Positions 1 to 6,183 of a DNA stretch of 7,809 nucleotides are shown here, in pieces. This DNA comes from Sulfurimonas sp. (GTDB taxonomy: Bacteria; Campylobacterota; Campylobacteria; Campylobacterales; Sulfurimonadaceae). Numbering within the stretch: the stretch's first letter is position 1; every line of letters starts with the position of its first letter. The stretch is from assembly GCA_027044845.1 (NCBI GenBank), contig JALUBM010000100.1, positions 1-7,809 on the forward strand, in the 5' to 3' direction. Made by a program: the position numbers and the translations under genes. The notes beneath the pieces were generated by a model. That model was not told where the DNA came from. It saw only the letters and a program-made list of their open reading frames with translations, and searched no databases.

Positions 1-120
1 GTAAATTTCCCTATTGATTTTAAGCGTGATGGAGAGATGATAAAGTCCTCTTTTACAATGAAAGTTTATGTTAACAATAAAGACAAAAATTCAACAGCTT
101 CGGGGTCTGTTGCTAAATAG
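1..120 (+). CDS. Possible 3' end of an unidentified convergent gene (partial)
   Basis: One plus-strand frame is open from the first base of the window to a TAG at 118-120 and gives 39 residues, beginning VNFPIDFKRDGEMIKSSF and ending in a polar, Ser/Thr/Lys-rich tail. The first part alternates hydrophobic and charged residues as beta strands do, so it could be the C-terminus of a real protein whose start lies left of the window. The last 55 bases would overlap the 3' end of tilS tail to tail. The other two plus frames have stops within the first 15 bases, and the minus strand beyond the tilS stop shows no ATG start before the window edge. I do not recognise the family. A chance open frame of this length is possible in AT-rich DNA, so the call is tentative. 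Confidence 0.4.
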   Translation, partial: VNFPIDFKRDGEMIKSSFTMKVYVNNKDKNSTASGSVAK

Positions 121-1058
121 CCACGTAGTTTTGGTTCTACATGTAACAGACGCATTTTTTCTTTAAAACTTTTAGGCATATTTTTCGCTTTTATATAAGG
201 TGCAATACAAACATAATCTGATACAGTTGCAACGATATACTTTCTTCCTATGACGGTTGTTTGTTTCTCTTGTAAAAGTTTTTTTTCCTTGCCACTCATA
301 AGGTGATTGCATGATTTTAGATACTTGTCAATGGTATAAATATCATTTCTAGGTGTGGCAGTTTTTTTAAAACAGACCAGTTTATTTTTTTTGTTTAGCG
401 GTACTTCTTGTATGAGTTCTTCTACATCTTCATCCATATAAGCAAAACTTTTTTTTATTCCTTGTAAATATTGTTTCAATAATGGCTTTGTATAGTTGTG
501 TCTAAAAACATTGCGTTTGTATTTTTTATTGAAATTACTTTCATCTTCAAAGTATTGAATCTCTTTTCCATGTAAATATTTCAGTAGTTCTGATTTATCT
601 ACATGTAACAGTGGTCTGCAAAGCATATATCCATTGCGTTGTGTTGTTTCTTGCATCCCTACAAGTTCGGCACATCCTGCACCTTTACAAAACTGCATCA
701 GCATCCATTCAAATCTATCTCCCAAATGATGGGCAGTTAAAAGTATGTTGTAATGATATTTTTGTATCAATGTTTCAAAAAAATCATAGCGTATTTTTCT
801 GGCATTGGCTTCAAAATTATTTGCAATCTCTTTTGCCTGATATACGTTACATGTAAAGCCATACTCTTTTGCTAAAGCTTGTGCATAGGCAACTTCTTCT
901 TTGCTTTGTTCTCTTATGCCGTAATCGACTATGGCAATGTCAAAGGAAATGTTGTTTTCTAAGAGTAAAAAAAGGAGGGCAGTAGAGTCACCTCCAGCAG
1001 AGAAAGCTAGAAGGTTTTTTGTCGTTTGTAACGCTTTTTTAGTGTTGCTGTGTAGCAT
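66..1058 (-). CDS. tilS: tRNA(Ile)-lysidine synthase TilS
   Basis: TilS uses ATP and lysine to convert C34 of the CAU-anticodon tRNA-Ile to lysidine, switching it from Met to Ile charging and AUA decoding. The enzyme is cytoplasmic and usually essential. From the ATG at 1056-1058 it is 330 residues. The N-terminal PP-loop reads SAGGDS (residues 20-25), a variant of the usual SGGxDS. Further family blocks are VDYGIREQSKEE (45-55), ARKIRYDFF (86-94), TAHHLGDRFEW (108-118), CRPLL (147-151) and EDESN with KRNVFRH (171-187). The C-terminal 110 residues are poorly conserved, and the protein is shorter than the roughly 430-residue E. coli enzyme. An upstream in-frame TTG at 1122-1124 would give 352 residues, but it lies deep inside rimO and adds a non-homologous leader. 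The chosen ATG overlaps the rimO end by 20 bases with no clear Shine-Dalgarno, which suggests translational coupling. Confidence 0.93.
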   Translation of the reverse strand: MLHSNTKKALQTTKNLLAFSAGGDSTALLFLLLENNISFDIAIVDYGIREQSKEEVAYAQALAKEYGFTCNVYQAKEIANNFEANARKIRYDFFETLIQKYHYNILLTAHHLGDRFEWMLMQFCKGAGCAELVGMQETTQRNGYMLCRPLLHVDKSELLKYLHGKEIQYFEDESNFNKKYKRNVFRHNYTKPLLKQYLQGIKKSFAYMDEDVEELIQEVPLNKKNKLVCFKKTATPRNDIYTIDKYLKSCNHLMSGKEKKLLQEKQTTVIGRKYIVATVSDYVCIAPYIKAKNMPKSFKEKMRLLHVEPKLRGYLATDPEAVEFLSLLLT

Positions 1059-2364
1059 TGTCAACAGTCGCCGTAAGGATATTCCCGACAAGTTCTGTAA
1101 TTTTTGCAGGGTAGATTTTTCCAAACTCTAAATTTTTATCAACAGTTCTGTCATTGACATAAATTTCACCATCAATTTCTGGTGCCCAAATGACTTTTCT
1201 TGCACTTAAAAGATACGCATGTTCGTCACTTTCCCTATCTATAACAATTTGATATTTTTTACCAACTTCTTTATCAAGGGATATTTTTGTACACTCTGTT
1301 GCAATATCACCAAGAATTTGTGCACGTTGGTCTTTTACATCATCTGAAATTTTATCTTGCATCTCATAAGCTGAGGTTGTCTCTTCATCAGAGTACGAAA
1401 AAACATTGATGCGGTCAAATCCAAAGTTTGTAGCAAATTCACACATTTCATTGAACATCTCTTGTGTTTCATTCGGATGTCCAACTATAAAACTTGTTCG
1501 TACAAAAGAGTTCGGTAGGCTTTTCATATAGTTTAACAGTTCGAGTGTTTTTTCTTTGCCAAAACCACGCTTCATAATACGTAGCATGTCATCATTGATG
1601 TGCTGAATAGGCATATCAAAATAGTTGTGAAAAATCTTGCTTTTGCCGATGTTTTGTAAAAGTTTCATACTTGTCGTTGATGGGTAAAGATAAAGAATTC
1701 TAGCAGATTTGACACCCTCTATAAGCTCAATTCTCTGCATAAGTAGTGAAAGCCCGTCTTGCACGTTTTGGTCACGCAGGTAAGAACTTGAATCTTGAGA
1801 AACAAAAGAAAAATCCCAATATCCCCTTGCAACAAGCCCTTCAACTTCTTTTGCAATGGAGTCCAGATTACGTGAATGAAGTTTACCTTTAAAAGAAGGA
1901 ATGGCACAAAAGCTACATGTCTGGTTACACCCTTCTGAGAGTTTAATATAGGCATGATAACTTGAACCTGTTACAACACGTTCGGCACCGTCTATCAAAA
2001 AAACTTCCTCGCTAAATCGGCTTTTTTTCTCGACTAGAAGCTCGTCGATTTTGTCATAATCGCCGACACCCGTAAAGATGTCCACCTCAGGAATCTGCTC
2101 CATCAGCTCATCCTGATAACGCTCGCTTAAACAGCCTGCCATCACAAGAACAGAGTCTTCTTTTCTCGCTTCATGCAAAGAAAGAACGGTGTTGAGTGAT
2201 TCCTCTTTTGCCGCGTCGATAAACCCACAGGTATTGACAATGATGACATCTGCCTCTTCATTGTTGTCAGTGAGTTCAAAATTTTGTAGTTTTCCCATCA
2301 TCACTTCTGTATCGACTAGATTTTTTGTACATCCAAGTGAAACTATGTGGAGTTTGTTGCTCAT
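1039..2364 (-). CDS. rimO: Ribosomal protein S12 methylthiotransferase RimO
   Basis: RimO is a radical-SAM enzyme with two iron-sulfur clusters that adds a methylthio group to a conserved aspartate of ribosomal protein S12. It has 441 residues, the normal family length. The N-terminal methylthiotransferase domain carries three cluster cysteines, C12 (SLGCTKN), C46 (VNTCGF) and C78 (MAGCLSE). The radical-SAM motif is C146-x3-C150-x2-C153 (EGCNQTCSFC). DMPIQHINDDMLRIMKRG (250-267) is a block typical of the MiaB/RimO group. A TRAM RNA-binding domain occupies about 365-432. The SLGCTKNLVDTEVM opening and the length favour RimO over MiaB. The ATG at 2362-2364 is preceded by the purine run AAAAGAAGAG, a weak Shine-Dalgarno. 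The gene leads the rimO-tilS pair and faces away from the flavoprotein gene. Codons about 50-110 are notably GC-richer than the rest (see findings). Confidence 0.95.
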   Translation of the reverse strand: MSNKLHIVSLGCTKNLVDTEVMMGKLQNFELTDNNEEADVIIVNTCGFIDAAKEESLNTVLSLHEARKEDSVLVMAGCLSERYQDELMEQIPEVDIFTGVGDYDKIDELLVEKKSRFSEEVFLIDGAERVVTGSSYHAYIKLSEGCNQTCSFCAIPSFKGKLHSRNLDSIAKEVEGLVARGYWDFSFVSQDSSSYLRDQNVQDGLSLLMQRIELIEGVKSARILYLYPSTTSMKLLQNIGKSKIFHNYFDMPIQHINDDMLRIMKRGFGKEKTLELLNYMKSLPNSFVRTSFIVGHPNETQEMFNEMCEFATNFGFDRINVFSYSDEETTSAYEMQDKISDDVKDQRAQILGDIATECTKISLDKEVGKKYQIVIDRESDEHAYLLSARKVIWAPEIDGEIYVNDRTVDKNLEFGKIYPAKITELVGNILTATVDNATQQH

Positions 2365-2389
2365 ATCTCTTCTTTTAAATATATTTTTG

Positions 2390-2406
2390 TAATTATACTA
2401 TAATTA
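2390..2406. promoter_or_regulatory. Symmetrical divergent promoter, rimO (-) and flavoprotein gene (+)
   Basis: The 17 bases TAATTATACTATAATTA form a perfect inverted repeat: 8-bp arms 2390-2397 and 2399-2406 around the single base C2398. Each arm contains a consensus -10 box, TATAAT at 2399-2404 on the plus strand and TATAAT at 2392-2397 on the minus strand. Transcription starting about 7 bases past each box would begin near 2411 rightward, on the flavoprotein ATG, and near 2385 leftward, about 20 bases before the rimO ATG. No convincing TTGACA -35 is present on either side, which is usual for Campylobacterota sigma-70 promoters. A second plus-strand box, TATACT (2394-2399), overlaps. A dimeric repressor site is an alternative reading of the same symmetry. 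Confidence 0.7.
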
Positions 2407-2410
2407 GCCC

Positions 2411-3556
2411 ATGAAAAACTATGATGTAATAATTCTTGGAGCGGGTGCAAGCGGATTGATGTGTGCAGCAAATTTGCCTAAAAAAATGCGTGTTGCTCTC
2501 ATTGAGGGCAATGAAAAATCTGCCAGAAAACTTAAAATATCTGGTGGCGGTAAATGTAATATAACCAATATCAGTATGCAGATAAATAATTTTGACGGTG
2601 ATGAAGGGCTAATATATTCGGTATTTAAAAAATTTTCAAAAGATGATTTGTTAGACTTTTTAGAGAGAAACAAAGTAATACTTGAATTAAGAAAAGGGCG
2701 TTATTATTTTTGTAAAAACTCTTCGGATGATATTATTAATGTTTTGAAAAAGAGTGTAAAAAATAGTGAAATTATTCTAAATAACACGCTCTTACATGTA
2801 AAAAAAGATGATGATGACTTTGTTGTCGAGACAAATAAGGGCAGATATAAAGCAAAAAAAGTTGTTGTAGCTACGGGCGGTAAAAGTTTTCAGACACTTG
2901 GTGCAAGTGATAGAGGCTTAGATATTGCTAAAAATTTTGGTATCGGTGTAAAAGAATTTACTCCAGCACTGGTAGGATTGACGCTGCAAAAAGAGCAATT
3001 TTGGATGAAAGAGTTAAGTGGCTTGAGTTGTCATGTCCATGTAAAGGTTGCAGATAAAATTTTAAAAGAAGAGATGCTTTTTGCACACAAAGGCATTAGT
3101 GGACCTGCCATTCTTTCGGCTTCGCTTTACTGGAAAAAAGGGGAAATAAAGATAGATTTTTTGCCTGATAAAAATATTTTGGATATAGTCAAAAAGAGTA
3201 AAAAGCTTTTAAGTTCTGTTATTCCTCTACCTAAAAGACTGGCAAAAGCTTTTTTGCTTGCTATTGGTGTACGAGACAAAGAGTGCATAAAACTCACACA
3301 AGATGATAAAGAACTCTTGAAATCATTGCATAATTATAGCTTTGCACCCGCAGGAAATTTTGGTTTTACAAAAGCTGAAGTAAGTCGTGGCGGTATTTTG
3401 GCAGAAGAACTTAATGGAAACAGTTTAGAATCCAAAAAAGTTAAAAATTTATACTTTATAGGTGAAGTCGTAGATGTAACAGGTGAACTAGGAGGCTATA
3501 ATTTTCAGTGGGCATTTTCAAGTGCTTATGTATGTGCAAAAAGTTTGAAGGAATAG
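2411..3556 (+). CDS. HI0933/BaiN-family FAD-dependent oxidoreductase
   Basis: This 381-residue soluble flavoprotein belongs to the HI0933 family, often annotated as NAD(P)/FAD-dependent or aminoacetone-oxidase-family enzyme. Its substrate is not established. The N-terminal dinucleotide fold has GAGASG (residues 10-15) and the ribose-binding acid E32 in ALIEGN. Family signatures follow: SGGGKCNITN (44-53), VVATGGKSFQTLGASDRG (152-169), FAHKGISGPAIL (224-235), KAEVSRGGI (321-329) and GEVVDVTGELGGYNFQ (351-366), the C-terminal FAD-binding block. The start is fixed: an in-frame TAG lies at 2405-2407, two codons upstream, and the next Met (residue 17) would cut through the FAD loop. No Shine-Dalgarno precedes the ATG, and TATAAT at 2399-2404 places transcription start on or next to it, so the mRNA is probably leaderless. 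The 5' third is very AT-rich. The family is clear; the reaction is unknown. Confidence 0.9.
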   Translation: MKNYDVIILGAGASGLMCAANLPKKMRVALIEGNEKSARKLKISGGGKCNITNISMQINNFDGDEGLIYSVFKKFSKDDLLDFLERNKVILELRKGRYYFCKNSSDDIINVLKKSVKNSEIILNNTLLHVKKDDDDFVVETNKGRYKAKKVVVATGGKSFQTLGASDRGLDIAKNFGIGVKEFTPALVGLTLQKEQFWMKELSGLSCHVHVKVADKILKEEMLFAHKGISGPAILSASLYWKKGEIKIDFLPDKNILDIVKKSKKLLSSVIPLPKRLAKAFLLAIGVRDKECIKLTQDDKELLKSLHNYSFAPAGNFGFTKAEVSRGGILAEELNGNSLESKKVKNLYFIGEVVDVTGELGGYNFQWAFSSAYVCAKSLKE

Positions 3557-3575
3557 ATTATTATCAATAAAAAGC

Positions 3576-3581
3576 TATAAT
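3576..3581 (+). promoter_or_regulatory. Putative -10 box of uvrB
   Basis: A consensus TATAAT lies in the 32-base gap after the flavoprotein gene and is followed by seven bases (GCCATTT) and then the ATG at 3589. A start of transcription at the usual distance would fall at about 3588-3589. The box overlaps the alternative upstream ATG (3580-3582), so a transcript from this promoter could not use that codon. No -35 hexamer is evident. No terminator separates this box from the upstream gene, so read-through transcription is also likely. Confidence 0.55.
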
Positions 3582-3588
3582 GCCATTT

Positions 3589-5571
3589 ATGAAAAATAAA
3601 CCAAATTTCAAAGTTATATCACCATACAAACCCGCAGGTGATCAGCCAAAAGCTATAGAAAAACTGAGTAAAAGTATCCTTGATGGAAACCGTTATCAGA
3701 CCTTGGAAGGGGTAACGGGTTCGGGCAAAACATATACCATGGCACGCATTATAGAAAATGTAAAGATGCCGACAATCATCATGACACATAATAAAACACT
3801 TGCTGCACAACTTTATAGTGAATTTCGTCAGTTTTTTCCAAATAATCATGTCGAGTATTTTGTCTCATATTATGATTATTATCAGCCAGAAGCTTATATT
3901 CCTCGTCAGGATCTTTTTATAGAAAAGGATTCGGCTATCAATGATGAACTTGAACGTTTACGCCTTTCTGCTACGGCAAATCTACTCTCTTATGATGATG
4001 TGATTGTTATCGCTTCTGTTTCGGCTAACTATGGACTTGGAGACCCAGAAGAGTATCAAAATATGGTGCAAGTTCTGGAAATTGGGAATGAAATAGCTCA
4101 GAAAAAGTTACTTTTACGTCTTGTAGAAATGGGATATTCAAGAAACGATACTTACTTTGATAGTGGGCATATTCGTGTTAATGGCGAGAGCATGGATATC
4201 TATCCACCTTATTTTGAACAAGAAGCAATCCGTGTAGAATTTTTTGGCGATGAGATAGAAGCTATTTATACTTTTGATGTGATTGACAATAAGAAGCTCG
4301 AAGAGCATAAAAGTGTCACAATTTATGCAACTTCACAATTTAGTGTAAGCCAAGAAAAAATGTCCGTTGCGATTAAACGCATAGAAGAAGAACTTGATGA
4401 AAGATTGGCTTATTTCCAAAAAGAGGGAAAACTCGTAGAGTATCAAAGATTGAAACAGCGTGTAGAGTTTGATTTGGAGATGCTGCAAACGACGGGAATG
4501 TGTAAAGGCGTTGAGAATTATTCAAGACTTTTGACAAATAAAAAACCAGGAGAAGCTCCTTTTACACTACTTGATTATTTTGAAGTAAATCATAAAGACT
4601 ATCTTGTCATTGTAGATGAATCCCATGTTTCACTGCCACAGTATCGTGGCATGTATGCAGGAGATAGAGCCAGAAAAGAGGTTTTGGTCGATTACGGTTT
4701 TCGTCTGCCATCAGCACTTGACAACCGCCCTTTAAAAGCAGATGAGTACATTAAAAAAGCATCGAATTATCTTTTTGTATCAGCTACACCTGCAGAGTAT
4801 GAACTTGAGATGTCGGCAGTCAAAGCTGAGCAAATTATTCGTCCAACGGGACTACTTGACCCTGTTATAGAAATAAAACCATCAACTAATCAGGTAGAAA
4901 ATATTCATGATGAGATAAAAAAAACTGTTGTAAAAGATGAACGGGTTTTAGTAACGGTACTTACAAAAAAAATGGCAGAAGCACTTACAAAGTACTTGGC
5001 AGATTTAGGCATAAAAGTACAGTATATGCACTCTGATATAGATACTATCGAGCGAAATCAAATAATACGTTCATTGCGTTTGGGGGAGTTTGATGTTCTC
5101 ATTGGAATTAATCTATTGCGTGAAGGTTTGGATTTACCTGAAGTCTCTTTAGTAGCGATTTTAGATGCTGACAAAGAGGGATTTTTACGGAGTGAAACGG
5201 CATTAATTCAAACTATAGGACGTGGTGCAAGAAATGAAAACGGTAGAGTTATTTTATATGCCAACAGAATAACAGGCTCTATGCAACGTGCTATAGATAA
5301 AACCAATACAAGAAGAGAAATACAAGAAGCATACAATAAGAAGCATGGAATAACCCCAAAAACTACAAAAAGAGCCTTAGATGAAAATTTAAAACTTGAA
5401 GACCACGGTGGTATCTACCAAAAGTATAAAAAACAAGATAAAATACCACCTAGTGAAAGAAAAGCGATGGTAAAAGAACTTTCTTTAAAAATGAAAGAGG
5501 CAGCTCGTGAGCTAAATTTTGAAGAGGCAGCACGGCTTCGTGATGAAATAACAAAAATAAAAAAACTTTAG
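3589..5571 (+). CDS. uvrB: Excinuclease ABC subunit B (UvrB)
   Basis: UvrB is the ATP-dependent damage-verifying helicase of nucleotide excision repair. UvrA loads it on DNA, and it then recruits UvrC for the dual incision. From this start it has 660 residues, the standard length. Numbering from the ATG at 3589, the Walker A GVTGSGKT is at 41-48, the beta-hairpin block [10 protein letters not shown] that inserts between the strands at 94-103, the DESH Walker B at 343-346, SATPAE at 398-403, the motif V region [15 protein letters not shown] at 506-520, and motif [11 protein letters not shown] at 541-549. The C-terminal UVR domain, which contacts UvrC, spans about 626-657. An ATG nine bases upstream (3580) is in frame, but it overlaps the -10 box and adds MPF. 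Starting at 3589 also matches the E. coli N-terminus (MSKPF) better. There is no Shine-Dalgarno. The gene is intact with all motifs present. Confidence 0.96.
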   Translation: MKNKPNFKVISPYKPAGDQPKAIEKLSKSILDGNRYQTLEGVTGSGKTYTMARIIENVKMPTIIMTHNKTLAAQLYSEFRQFFPNNHVEYFVSYYDYYQPEAYIPRQDLFIEKDSAINDELERLRLSATANLLSYDDVIVIASVSANYGLGDPEEYQNMVQVLEIGNEIAQKKLLLRLVEMGYSRNDTYFDSGHIRVNGESMDIYPPYFEQEAIRVEFFGDEIEAIYTFDVIDNKKLEEHKSVTIYATSQFSVSQEKMSVAIKRIEEELDERLAYFQKEGKLVEYQRLKQRVEFDLEMLQTTGMCKGVENYSRLLTNKKPGEAPFTLLDYFEVNHKDYLVIVDESHVSLPQYRGMYAGDRARKEVLVDYGFRLPSALDNRPLKADEYIKKASNYLFVSATPAEYELEMSAVKAEQIIRPTGLLDPVIEIKPSTNQVENIHDEIKKTVVKDERVLVTVLTKKMAEALTKYLADLGIKVQYMHSDIDTIERNQIIRSLRLGEFDVLIGINLLREGLDLPEVSLVAILDADKEGFLRSETALIQTIGRGARNENGRVILYANRITGSMQRAIDKTNTRREIQEAYNKKHGITPKTTKRALDENLKLEDHGGIYQKYKKQDKIPPSERKAMVKELSLKMKEAARELNFEEAARLRDEITKIKKL

Positions 5572-5585
5572 GAAAATAATATAAT

Positions 5586-6149
5586 ATGGAAGATACGTTT
5601 AGTAATTTAACAACATACGGATATATAGGACTTTTCATTTACTCCTTGGGAGGAGGATTTATTGGGCTTGTTGCGGCAAGTGTTTTAAGTTTTATGGGAA
5701 AGATGGACTTAACACTTTCAATAAGTATAGCTTTTTTAGGCAATGCTCTTGGTGATGTTTTACTTTTTTGGCTCACACGCTATCAAAAATCTATGATGGT
5801 AGAAGGTCTTCGTAAACACAGAAGAAAACTTGCACTTGCGCATATACTTATAAAAAAGCATGGTGACTGGATTATTTTTATTCAAAAGTTTATTTATGGC
5901 TTAAAAACTGTTGTACCGATAGCTATTGCCTTAACAAAATATGATTTTAAAAAGTTTACGATTTTAAATATATTTGCAGCAGCAGTCTGGGCTTTGGCAT
6001 TTGGTTTAAGTAGTTATTATTTCGGTGCAGTTTTGAGTAAATTCGCAGTTTATATAAGCGATAATAAATGGATTGCTCCCGTTGTCCTTATATTTATCGG
6101 TGGGGCAGTTTGGTTGTATCTGGAAAAAGCTACAAAGAAGAAAAAATAA
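5586..6149 (+). CDS. DedA-family inner-membrane protein (divergent)
   Basis: This 187-residue polytopic membrane protein belongs to the DedA/VTT (SNARE-associated) family, whose members help maintain membrane energetics and lipid carrier transport. Its own substrate is unknown. Hydrophobic segments fall near residues 11-36, 43-64, 94-117, 124-148 and 162-179, followed by a positively charged KATKKKK tail. Family marks are LGNALGDVLLFWLTR (51-65), the re-entrant-like FIQKFIYGLKTVVPIAIAL (98-116) and the terminal FAAAVWALAFGLSSYYFG (130-147). Where well-studied DedA proteins have a glutamate in the first hairpin and arginines in the FxGRFxxxxR stretch, this one has GGGFIGLVAAS and QKFIYGLK, so those residues are absent or changed to lysine. 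The ATG lies 14 bases after the uvrB stop. AGGA at 5570-5573, overlapping that stop, is a distant Shine-Dalgarno, and TATAAT at 5580-5585 abuts the ATG. It is probably co-transcribed with uvrB. Confidence 0.82.
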   Translation: MEDTFSNLTTYGYIGLFIYSLGGGFIGLVAASVLSFMGKMDLTLSISIAFLGNALGDVLLFWLTRYQKSMMVEGLRKHRRKLALAHILIKKHGDWIIFIQKFIYGLKTVVPIAIALTKYDFKKFTILNIFAAAVWALAFGLSSYYFGAVLSKFAVYISDNKWIAPVVLIFIGGAVWLYLEKATKKKK

Positions 6150-6158
6150 TAAAAACTA

Positions 6159-6183
6159 AGTAAAAAGCTAAAAGCTTTTTACT
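6159..6183. terminator. Perfect hairpin at the dedA/pckA convergent junction
   Basis: The 11-base arms AGTAAAAAGCT (6159-6169) and AGCTTTTTACT (6173-6183) are exact reverse complements around an AAA loop. Read on the minus strand, the stem is followed by a U-rich run (TAGTTTTTATTATTTTTT), making it a good intrinsic terminator for pckA. Read on the plus strand, it lies 9 bases after the DedA gene stop but lacks a U-tract beyond the stem, so it would terminate less well in that direction. The stem is AT-rich with only three G-C pairs. The right arm includes the pckA stop codon (6179-6181) and part of its last sense codon. Confidence 0.75.

Noticed and set aside
1059..1124. TTG start giving TilS 22 extra N-terminal residues.
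   Set aside because: The extension is translated from the rimO TRAM coding region in another frame, has no TilS homology, and the ATG at 1058 places the PP-loop at the usual distance from the N-terminus.
611..1131. Plus-strand open frames opposite tilS and the end of rimO (611-856 and 931-1131).
   Set aside because: They lie wholly antisense to two genes with clear family motifs, show no recognisable domain and have no convincing ribosome binding site; they are reading-frame shadows.
1719..1955. Alternative-frame minus-strand ORF within rimO.
   Set aside because: It overlaps the radical-SAM domain of rimO in another frame, and rimO is continuous with all cysteines intact.
2189..2673. Open frames antisense to the starts of rimO (2189-2392, +) and the flavoprotein gene (2419-2673, -).
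   Set aside because: Hydrophobic or low-complexity shadows of well-supported genes, with no independent evidence.
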